From the NCBI GenBank assembly GCA_046727175.1, contig JBKPCD010000081.1:1-12999 (forward strand): 12,999 nucleotides of DNA. Direction: 5' to 3'. Made by a program: the position numbers and the translations under genes. Shown here in pieces: positions 7,823-12,999 of the stretch. The notes under the pieces are model-generated. The model did not search any database. It was not told where the DNA came from and saw nothing but the letters and a program-made list of their open reading frames with translations. This DNA comes from JBKPCD01 sp046727175. Lineage in GTDB: Bacteria; Acidobacteriota; Vicinamibacteria; Vicinamibacterales; 2-12-FULL-66-21. Position 1 is the stretch's first letter. Each line of letters begins with the position of its first letter.

Positions 7823-8165
7823 ATACGTCCTCCCGATCTAAAAAAACGCCGGACGAAATGTCCATCAATGCCCTACCAGGATAGGAGGGATAACGACGAA
7901 ATCCTTCGCGAAGGTCTGAAATGCTCGTGACGGTTTAGTATTTGGTAAGCAAGCTCGTCGGGACGCATCTGTTTGATCGACCGCAGCTCGGATCTGATAA
8001 TGGTCGAGACCTGTCGTTGAAATTCGAGGTGAGCTGAGTGCGCCTGTTCTCGCCGAAACCTCGGTCAGCCCTCCCTTCTTCGACGGTCGCTGAGAAGCGC
8101 CAACTGGGCGGCGCAAGGTTTGGCGTCGGCGCCGGAACACCCGATTTTGTTGATGGCAACACCTG
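7823..8165. other. Intergenic stretch with upstream region of the secreted-protein gene
   Basis: No gene is supportable here; the minus-strand open frame 7865-8329 has no recognisable protein pattern. The stretch must contain the promoter for the secreted-protein gene starting at 7822, but no clear -10/-35 pair stands out. It holds one perfect palindrome (7903-7914). The right part may include the unrecognisable beginning of the broken oxidase-like gene. Confidence 0.4.
7903..7914. promoter_or_regulatory. 12-bp perfect palindrome, possible operator
   Basis: CCTTCGCGAAGG is its own reverse complement and lies about 80 bases upstream of the start of the secreted-protein gene at 7822. This fits an operator or activator site for that gene. 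No binding protein can be assigned. Confidence 0.3.
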
Positions 8166-9184
8166 GTGTCTCGGCGTGCTGGCTGCCATGGCGGATCCGG
8201 GCTGGGAGATTCCCGCGAAGAACACTGGACCTTCATCGACAAGGGCGCCGAGGTCCGTCCGTACTGTTGCTCGACAGCCAGCCTCGAGATCGACAAGAAC
8301 GGACAGACGCTCTCGCACAAATGGTTCATGATCTCGGGGGAGGACGCGCAGGCCGTCAGACCGGCACCGTGGAAGTCATGGATTCACGGACGCGAGCCCT
8401 CGGTGGCAGACGGTCGGCTCGATCCAGCAGGCGCTCGCCACGACGAAAGTCGCGTTGCTGCCGGATGGCAGCGTTCTGATCGGGGAGGGCGTCAACCGGG
8501 CGGCGAACGCCTGCAATACTCCGCTCCCTGGGGGCGGCACCCGGCCGTGCACCTTTGCAGAGCGAGAAGGGCACTACTTCCAGCTGATGGATCCGGCGAC
8601 CGCGTCGGTCAGGCGTCTCGCGAGAACGACGGTCTCGCGAGGACTCCACGGGACCGCGGCGCTGCTGCCCGATGCCACGGTGTTCTGTGCCGGGGAAAAC
8701 CGCGAGGCGCTCGTGCGCCCTGACGATTCGTTCTTCCCGCTCATGAGCTCGAACGCGGGCCTTCTGCCTCGCGGCGATCCGGATCTCGGAGTACCGGTCG
8801 GTCAGATCTTCTACCCACCGTATCTGTTCACGGAGGCTGGCGCGATCGCACCTGCGATGACGCGCGGTGCCTGGAGGATGGCCGGCCGGGCACTTCGATA
8901 TCGAGGTCTCCGGTCCTCCTGACGAGATCGCATCGGTCGCCATCCTGCGCAGCGATCACAACACGCACAGTCTGACAGCGGGGGATCGCTACGTGAAGCT
9001 GGCGTTTCACCAGAAGGGTGACGCACGCAAGAGCGAGTTGCGGGCTGTAACGCCCAAACTCCCTGCGCAGGCCGTGCCTGGCATCTCCATGCTCTTCATC
9101 GTCGACCGGAATGGCGTTCCCAGCGTCGGGAAGCAGGTACGGCTTGTACCGGAAACCCGAGGGGCGGCAAGCGCGGCAAAGTGA
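8166..9184 (+). pseudogene. Galactose-oxidase-like (kelch/DUF1929) gene, broken by frameshifts
   Basis: Three reading frames carry consecutive parts of one kelch beta-propeller protein with a C-terminal DUF1929 domain, the architecture of galactose/glyoxal oxidase-like secreted proteins. Around 8217-8345 frame 3 reads YCCSTASLEIDKNGQTL and KWFMISGEDA. Near 8360 another frame gives TGTVEVMDSRT. From about 8410 frame 1 reads VALLPDGSVLIGEG, GLHGTAALLPDATVFCAGEN and GQIFYPPYLFTEAGAIAPAM. Near 8885 it shifts to frame 2 with HFDIEVSGPPDEIASVAILR, SDHNTHSL, ISMLFIVDRNGVPSVGKQV and a TGA at 9182-9184. The His of THS, a copper ligand in active members, remains, but the Tyr normally before the kelch His is Leu (GLHG). 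At least two or three frameshifts are needed. The N-terminus and signal peptide are not recognisable. The 5' boundary is approximate. Confidence 0.75.
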
Positions 9185-9350
9185 CGTCCCGGAATTTCAC
9201 GGAGCACCGGCGATCAGATCAAGTCGATGATGAACCCGTCGATCGTCGTTTTTCTGGATGCGACCGGCGGCGACGTCCGCAAGATCATCCTCGAGAGGCT
9301 GGTTCGACCGCATGTGCCGATGTTGCAAGAACGGAAGTCTAAGGAGATTT

Positions 9351-9394
9351 TGGAGGCGCCGCCCGGACTTGAACCGGGGATGGAGGTTTTGCAG
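9351..9394 (-). other. 3' half of tRNA-Cys (likely integration-site footprint)
   Basis: On the minus strand these 44 bases read from the anticodon loop (CTGCAAA, anticodon GCA) through ACCTC, a T-arm CCCGG-TTCAAGT-CCGGG, the 3' acceptor strand GGCGCC, discriminator T and encoded CCA. This matches the 3' half of bacterial tRNA-Cys. The bases upstream (9395 onward) do not contain the expected acceptor 5' strand GGCGCC, the D-arm or a 5' anticodon stem, so it is not a functional tRNA. Tyrosine recombinases commonly integrate at tRNA 3' halves and leave exactly such a copy at the far end of the element. With this orientation the element would lie to the right. No integrase is visible in the window. 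Confidence 0.72.
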
Positions 9395-9407
9395 GGCCAT
9401 CCCCGGT
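9373..9407. repeat. 11-bp perfect inverted repeat spanning the tRNA fragment edge
   Basis: The arms ACCGGGGATGG (9373-9383) and CCATCCCCGGT (9397-9407) are exact inverse complements around a 13-base loop. The left arm is part of the tRNA fragment (variable loop and T-stem); the right arm lies just outside it. The right arm is therefore an inverted copy of tRNA sequence. This could arise by a palindrome-forming replication event or be part of the recombination site. Confidence 0.6.
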
Positions 9408-9758
9408 GGTTTCGCGTAACGGCCGCGAGCGCGGAACATACAGGAAACCACGCCTGCTCAATCGGATGCCACCAATCACCGGTCCCCCGCTATCGTGTCT
9501 GGCGGTGGCCACAATTAGTCCTTGTCGGCTCGCCGCGGGCACAATTCGGGCACATGCCGACGGAATGCTTAACTTTGCTTAGCGCCCTACGCGAACCGTC
9601 GGTTATTCAAGATCATCTCGATGATGTCGGCGAAGAACGACAGCAAGTTGTAAGGCGTGATCGGCGCTTGGATGAGCGCTGTGGTTTCTCAGGTCGACGC
9701 AACAGAAGCTCACCCCGCAGCAGAACTCCATGAGCGAGTAGCATGCCACCAGCACACG

Positions 9759-11510
9759 TCACGTTTCGAAACTCAGCCACCGTTTGCGTACGGCCTCCAA
9801 CAGCTGCTGGAATTGTGGCAGGCTGCGCAGTGGCTCGAGGCACGGATCGTATCGAGCCAGAAACGGATAGTTGATGTAGCCCCGCTCGACGGCGATCGCC
9901 AGCCAGTGAAGCGCGTGCTCCGGCGCGCCGGCCATCGCGTAGCCTTCCGCGAGGAACCGTGCAAAGACGTCGCTCGCCTTCGCGACCGCCTCGATATCAG
10001 ATGTGACTGTTGGCACCGTGTCGTGCTGACGATGAAAAGCGGCATGCGCCAGGAACTGCGCGACGCGTGCGGGGACGCTGCCGCGCTCCGCGTGTGAAAA
10101 CCCTTCCAGCACCGTGGCGACAGCATCCGCGCGTCCATTGAGCGTGAGGATCCACAGGTAAAACAGCCGCGCGATGGGATTGCCTGGATCCATCTCGAAC
10201 ATCTCCCGATAGGGCTCGATCGCCTGGAGGTTTCCCTCCGACACGTCGGCAAATCCGGGCAGGCACCGCGTCAGGGGCGTGAGTGGATCCAGCTTCAGCA
10301 CATGGCTGATCAGCGGACGCGTGGCCGACACCTTCCCGGAAATGAGATAGCAGTTGCACAAGAGCAGCAGCGCGTCGGCGTCATTCGGATCAATCGCCAG
10401 CGCGGCCTTCAGGTTTCGGACGGCGTCCTGAATGAGCCCCCGCGAGTACTCGATCCAGCCGCGCAGCCGAAATCCCGATGCCGATCGGGGCTCGAGCATG
10501 AAGACTTTGTGGGCGCACTTTTCCGCTTCGTCGAGCGGTCGCGCGCTGAAGTCGATGCCGGCTTCACGATATTGGAGATGCGCGTGACCGAGCGCACCAT
10601 AGAGCCTTGCGTTGTCTCCGACAATCGCAAGTCCGTTGTGCAGCAGTTGAATGGCATGATCGATTGCGTCGCGACGCCAGCGCCAAGATTCGTACCGGGC
10701 GCGCAGATAACACTCGTACGCGTGCAGGTCGTCGATAGGACGATCCGCGAGGCGCCGCTGTTCGTCGTCGGTAAGCCGGAGCTCCAGCGCCGCGACGATC
10801 ACGCGAGCGAGTCGCTCCTGTATCGCGAAGACATCCTCGACCGTGCCATCGAAATGCTCGGCCCACACGTGGTCGTCCCTGCTCGCATCAATCAGCTGAG
10901 CGCTGATTCGGAGCTGTCCTCCAGCACGCCGCACGCTTCCCTGGAGGATGTACTGAACGCCAAGCTCACGAGCGATGGTCTTCACGTCCTTTCTCGAATC
11001 CTTGAACACCATCGACGACGTGCGCGAGATGACGCGAAGAAGCTGCACTGTTGACAGATCAGCGATCAGTTCCTCGGTAAGGCCGTCTGCGAAGTAGGCG
11101 TTTTCCGGATCGATGCTCAGGTTGGTGAACGGCAGCACCGCAATCGACCTCCTAGCTGCTGGCGTGGTGCTGACGGCCTGCGCGCCGGCAGAGACCCGTG
11201 GTTCGGGCCGATCGAGACGAGTCTCCCGCCACGCGTCGATCTCTGATTTGTAGGCATAGACGCTGCCGAGCGTGCGATGCACGTGACGGTGCACCGGAAG
11301 ACCCTCTTCCGTCTCCCATCGGCGTACGGTGCGCACACCCCGATTGAGGTAGGCGGCGATTTCCTTCCACGACTCGAGACAGTCTCCGGGTGCGTGAGCC
11401 AATGGTGCCTGCTTCAAGACATGGCCAAAGAGGGCCAGGGACGGCCAGAGATGCCGTGGCCGTCCATGACGATTGGCGGCTCTTCCGAGCGCGCGTAGCG
11501 TGCGATGCAT
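9759..11510 (-). CDS. HTH / TolB-like / TPR regulatory protein without a catalytic domain
   Basis: A 583-residue probable transcription regulator. Residues ~45-96 form a MerR/excisionase-like helix-turn-helix (SWKEIAAYLNRGVRTVRRWE, then EEGLPVHRH and YKSEIDAWRE). Residues ~121-245 are the TolB-N/FlgO-like domain found in bacterial adenylate cyclases and CadC-like regulators (SIAVLPFTNLSIDPENAYFA, DGLTEELIADLS, ELGVQYILQGSVRR, AQLIDASRDDHVWAE). Residues ~260-575 are a TPR array (for example AVRNLKAALAIDPNDADALL, ISHVLKLDPLTPLTRCLPGF). The guanylyl/adenylyl cyclase or kinase domain that often precedes this module is absent and replaced by the DNA-binding head. No membrane segment is obvious. 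ATG 11510 has only a weak GGGA ribosome site, and the first ~40 residues look unconserved. A start at TTG 11417 is possible and would lengthen the intergenic region. It is divergent from the secreted-protein gene at 11571, which it may control. Confidence 0.85.
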   Translation of the reverse strand: MHRTLRALGRAANRHGRPRHLWPSLALFGHVLKQAPLAHAPGDCLESWKEIAAYLNRGVRTVRRWETEEGLPVHRHVHRTLGSVYAYKSEIDAWRETRLDRPEPRVSAGAQAVSTTPAARRSIAVLPFTNLSIDPENAYFADGLTEELIADLSTVQLLRVISRTSSMVFKDSRKDVKTIARELGVQYILQGSVRRAGGQLRISAQLIDASRDDHVWAEHFDGTVEDVFAIQERLARVIVAALELRLTDDEQRRLADRPIDDLHAYECYLRARYESWRWRRDAIDHAIQLLHNGLAIVGDNARLYGALGHAHLQYREAGIDFSARPLDEAEKCAHKVFMLEPRSASGFRLRGWIEYSRGLIQDAVRNLKAALAIDPNDADALLLLCNCYLISGKVSATRPLISHVLKLDPLTPLTRCLPGFADVSEGNLQAIEPYREMFEMDPGNPIARLFYLWILTLNGRADAVATVLEGFSHAERGSVPARVAQFLAHAAFHRQHDTVPTVTSDIEAVAKASDVFARFLAEGYAMAGAPEHALHWLAIAVERGYINYPFLARYDPCLEPLRSLPQFQQLLEAVRKRWLSFET

Positions 11511-11517
11511 GAGTCCC

Positions 11518-11546
11518 GACCCCGTTCGGCGTTTTCGGGCGGGGTC
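11518..11546. promoter_or_regulatory. Inverted repeat in the divergent promoter region
   Basis: The arms GACCCCG (11518-11524) and CGGGGTC (11540-11546) are perfect inverse complements 15 bases apart. They lie in the 60-base gap between the divergent regulator and secreted-protein genes. Centre-to-centre spacing of about 22 bases (two helical turns) suits a dimeric regulator. It may serve both promoters; the neighbouring HTH protein is the obvious candidate to bind it, which is inference. Confidence 0.45.
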
Positions 11547-11570
11547 CGCATCCCCCGAAGGAGCATCACC

Positions 11571-12092
11571 ATGCCTCGAATCCTAACAGGCCTCACTGCC
11601 GCGACCGTCCTTGCGTCCGCCATGGCATCCAGTGCGCACGGTCCACAGGCCCAGCAATCCAGAACGCGTGCCGTCTCAGGGAGGGCGGTGCATTACTTCA
11701 CCACCGCGATGATTCATTCGCAGACGCCGACTGCAACTGGAATGATCCAGCGCAGCACGGACATCATCGAGCTCAGTGGCGACCTGAAAGGACGCGTCCT
11801 GTATCATCCCACCTCGGTCTTCGACTTCGTCAAAGGCACGCTGGTCAACACTGGGAACCAGGTGTTCTCTGGCACCGTTCTCGGCTCGGCCCCCGTCCTG
11901 CTCCACGATGACGAGTTCCGTTTCGAGGTGGACCTGAATACCGGGGGGTTGGAGTCCGGCGAGGTGCATTTGACCGACAGGATCGCCGGCCCGAAGATCC
12001 GTTGCGATCTCGTCGCGGTGGGGGTCGGCGAGAAGACGCCGGAAGGCAACGCCATCGTCGACTACAGCGGCACCTGTACCTTCAAGAGGTGA
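11571..12092 (+). CDS. Small secreted barrel-like protein of unknown function
   Basis: A 173-residue protein with a Sec signal peptide (MPRILTGLTAATVLASAM..., cleavage near AHG, about residue 23). The mature part alternates short hydrophobic strands and turns: STDIIELSGDLKGRVLYHPT, FDFVKGTLVNTG, QVFSGTVLGSAPVLLHDD, FRFEVDLNTGGLESGEVHL. It ends with IRCDLVAVG and DYSGTCTFKR, whose two Cys probably pair. The pattern suggests a lipocalin or allene-oxide-cyclase-like barrel, but this is only a resemblance. The frame is open back to 11505, but 11571 is preferred: AAGGAG lies upstream and the signal peptide starts here. It is divergent from the HTH/TPR regulator. Its 3' end overlaps the decayed toxin relic on the opposite strand by 31 bases. 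Confidence 0.82.
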   Translation: MPRILTGLTAATVLASAMASSAHGPQAQQSRTRAVSGRAVHYFTTAMIHSQTPTATGMIQRSTDIIELSGDLKGRVLYHPTSVFDFVKGTLVNTGNQVFSGTVLGSAPVLLHDDEFRFEVDLNTGGLESGEVHLTDRIAGPKIRCDLVAVGVGEKTPEGNAIVDYSGTCTFKR

Positions 12093-12362
12093 GGCTCGAT
12101 GAACCGCGGCCCGAGCGGTCGCAAATCGTCGATGCGGTTCCCCGCTACGACGAAGCCGTGACAGCGATCTCGAACGCGGACATATTCTGCCGGTGTCAGA
12201 GGTGTCGATCGCTGGTCAGAAAATGTCGAAGTCTGCAGCGGCCAAAGCGCGTAGTTCGCCGTTGGACGCTGGTCCACCCATTTCAGGAGCGGTTCTTACG
12301 TAGTGGCCGACGAGCTCGCGTCTCAGGCGCCTCGGGAGGAACTCATCAAGCAGGACGCGCAC
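12062..12362 (-). pseudogene. DUF5615 PIN-like toxin, destroyed by frameshifts and nonsense
   Basis: The frame begins GTG at 12362, overlapping the antitoxin's end by 17 bases, and reads VRVLLDEFLPRRLRREL, VRTAPEMG, NGELRALAAADFDIF, then a TGA at 12218-12216. These are the hallmarks of DUF5615 PIN-like toxins (usual form MRVLLDENLPRRL...DFDVFLTVDRNL), including early acidic residues, although the Asn of DEN is Phe here. The continuation is in another frame: FLTSDRHL, a TGA, then HRQNMSAFEIAVTA. A third frame supplies the family's ending, FVVAGNRIDDLRPLGPRF, with TAG at 12064-12062. So one nonsense codon and two frameshifts inactivate it. Total span (about 100 codons) fits the family. Normal partner: the DUF433 protein directly upstream. 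Confidence 0.78.
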
Positions 12363-12570
12363 GGGCGAGAAGCGCCTCCTTGGCCTGCTCCAAAGCCGCT
12401 ACGGCTTGCTCCCTGGTGACCGTCGGGAAGTCCTCCAGGAACTCGGACAAGGGCTGCCCCGCCTCGAGGTAATCGAGGAGTGTCGCGAGGGGTACGCGAG
12501 TGCCGACGAACACGGGCGTGCCGCCCATGATCTCCGGGTCGCTGTGAATGACCGGCTCGGTCTGCTTCAT
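12346..12570 (-). CDS. DUF433 family antitoxin-like protein
   Basis: A 74-residue DUF433 protein: IHSDPEIMGGTPVFVGTRVP, LATLLDYLEAGQPLSEFLED, FPTVTREQAVAALEQA. This is a winged-helix-like small DNA-binding family, normally the antitoxin of type II pairs with DUF5615 PIN-like ribonucleases. The length is typical and all family blocks are present, so it looks intact. AGGGGG upstream of the ATG supports the start. Its partner gene follows with a 17-base overlap but is broken, so this is a lone antitoxin. It may have kept a DNA-binding role of its own or simply not decayed yet. Confidence 0.9.
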   Translation of the reverse strand: MKQTEPVIHSDPEIMGGTPVFVGTRVPLATLLDYLEAGQPLSEFLEDFPTVTREQAVAALEQAKEALLARARPA

Positions 12571-12866
12571 CTCGCTCGCCCCCTGGTTGCGGTCAGCGTC
12601 AAGGTCAGTTTATCGCAGCCCTCGCAGAGGGGCACGGGGGACAAAAGCGCCTCCGATCTGAGTTGTCCCCCTTCAAGCCGCTTAACTGGACGGCGGATCG
12701 GCGACGCTGACGATGCCGCCTCGCGGACGACACCGAAACCGCAACTCGCTGGCGTACGAGAGGATGCGCTCTCGCAGTTGTCGGAAATGCGCGGCGTTCT
12801 CTGCCGCCGCAGACGCCGCGCGGATGATGGTGGAAAGCGAGCTGGGGGCGTGAGCGACCCTGCGCA
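12571..12866. other. Region upstream of the DUF433 gene, no clear gene
   Basis: This should hold the promoter of the antitoxin gene. The minus frames (12605-12886 and 12682-12867) include LRERILSYASELRFR, which looks faintly protein-like, but I recognise no family. A 9-bp inverted repeat is described separately. The stretch ends at the presumed edge of an insertion sequence. Confidence 0.4.
12636..12671. repeat. REP-like hairpin with GGGGGACAA/TTGTCCCCC arms
   Basis: GGGGGACAA (12636-12644) and TTGTCCCCC (12663-12671) are perfect 9-bp inverse complements around an 18-base loop, about 65 bases upstream of the DUF433 start. GGGGACA/TGTCCCC palindromes are, from memory, common dispersed REP-like elements in soil bacteria and are mobilised by REP-associated tyrosine transposases. 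A toxin-antitoxin operator is the alternative reading. A single copy in this window cannot settle it. Confidence 0.45.
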
Positions 12867-12999
12867 ACCGGAAACATGGGTAACAAATTAGACCGGATAC
12901 ATGGGTAACACTTTTGGGGTTTCCGGTCTTTCCTCTTGTTAGATCTACAAGAGCAATCAGCTGTGGGAATGTGGGAATCTCGCGTTCTTGGCGAGATTT
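12867..12999. mobile_element. End of an insertion sequence (IS481-like), cut by the window edge
   Basis: Two 19-base repeats occur in direct orientation 25 bases apart: ACCGGAAACATGGGTAACA (12867-12885) and ACCGGATACATGGGTAACA (12892-12910), differing at one base. From memory, such spaced copies of a TGTTACCCATGTATCCGG-like sequence mark the ends of IS481-type elements. Base composition drops to the right. The following bases include inverted arms CTCTTGT/ACAAGAG (12933-12939 and 12947-12953), a tandem GTGGGAAT doublet (12963-12978) and a hairpin AATCTCGC/GCGAGATT (12976-12998). No transposase reading frame lies in the window; it would be further right. Confidence 0.55.

Larger units (their letters stand above)
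9185..9758. other. Non-coding accessory stretch around the tRNA-Cys fragment
   Basis: No intact gene is supportable; the plus frame 9227-9733 reads through the tRNA fragment and is spurious from there on. Its first part (IVVFLDATGGDVRKIILERL, 9245-9304) is protein-like but unrecognised. On the minus strand, 9675-9590 holds a short frame without a start codon, containing YNLLSFFADIIEMILNN, which could be a gene scrap. Short repeats lie to the right of the tRNA fragment: 8-bp inverted arms GTGGTTTC (9406-9413) and GAAACCAC (9444-9451), a direct repeat CGGGCACA (9536-9543 and 9547-9554), and AACCG/CGGTT (9594-9604). Confidence 0.5.

Noticed and set aside
7865..8329. 154-residue minus-strand open frame upstream of the secreted-protein gene
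   Set aside because: No domain, low-complexity Arg/Ser/Pro content, partly antisense to the oxidase-like relic.
8356..8943. 195-residue minus-strand open frame
   Set aside because: Antisense shadow of the galactose-oxidase-like pseudogene.
9351..9460. Complete tRNA gene
   Set aside because: The acceptor 5' strand, D-arm and 5' anticodon stem are absent from the upstream bases, so only the 3' half exists.
9590..9675. Minus-strand frame with YNLLSFFADIIEMILNN
   Set aside because: Protein-like, but only about 30 codons after a stop with no start codon; could be a scrap of a gene but no family is recognisable.
9227..9733. 168-residue plus-strand open frame
   Set aside because: Its APPGLEPGMEVLQ segment is the reverse translation of tRNA-Cys, a well-known annotation artefact; the remainder has no family pattern.
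12002..12472. 156-residue plus-strand open frame
   Set aside because: It crosses the end of the secreted-protein gene and runs antisense to the toxin relic and antitoxin; no domain.

Overview
The window is GC-rich bacterial DNA that looks like the accessory part of a soil Acidobacteriota genome, perhaps Vicinamibacteria. This placement is inferred from gene families and was not tested by search. The pointers are a relic of a Ser/Thr kinase with the LYEMLTGRRAF signature, a HTH-TolB-like-TPR regulator with no catalytic domain, a DUF433/DUF5615 toxin-antitoxin pair, and terminal repeats resembling those of IS481-type elements.

Positions 51-6435 (minus strand) hold one compact operon. Read 5' to 3' it runs: an ~80-residue protein of the Os1348/NHLP (nitrile-hydratase-leader-like) type, a TolC-type outer-membrane channel, a lipoprotein membrane-fusion subunit, and a 1213-residue RND inner-membrane pump. 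The first three genes are joined by two ATGA stop/start overlaps, and the pump starts 9 bases after the fusion protein. This encodes a complete tripartite exporter, and the leader-like protein is translationally coupled to it. A 10-bp perfect hairpin and a 13-bp palindrome lie upstream.

Positions 6690-7100 are decaying DNA: a fragment of a Ser/Thr kinase on the plus strand and the last ~24 codons of a VapC-type PIN toxin on the minus strand. Positions 7205-7822 (minus) encode an intact secreted protein of unknown function, followed by a 13-bp GC-rich hairpin terminator. Positions ~8166-9184 (plus) carry a galactose-oxidase-like (kelch/DUF1929) gene broken across three reading frames.

Positions 9351-9394 (minus) are the 3' half of a tRNA-Cys, from the anticodon loop to CCA, with no 5' half. 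This is the footprint expected from tyrosine-recombinase integration at a tRNA. The element would lie to the right, and a perfect 11-bp inverted copy of part of the tRNA arm sits directly beside the fragment.

Positions 9759-11510 (minus) encode the HTH/TolB-like/TPR regulator. It is divergent from a small secreted barrel-like protein (11571-12092, plus), and the 60-bp gap between them contains a 7-bp inverted repeat. The right end holds an intact DUF433 antitoxin (12346-12570, minus) whose downstream DUF5615 PIN-like toxin has been destroyed by frameshifts and a nonsense codon. A REP-like hairpin follows, and then the start of an insertion sequence marked by two near-identical 19-bp repeats.

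Overall, an intact exporter operon sits next to a stretch that is accumulating relics of toxins, enzymes, a kinase and mobile DNA.
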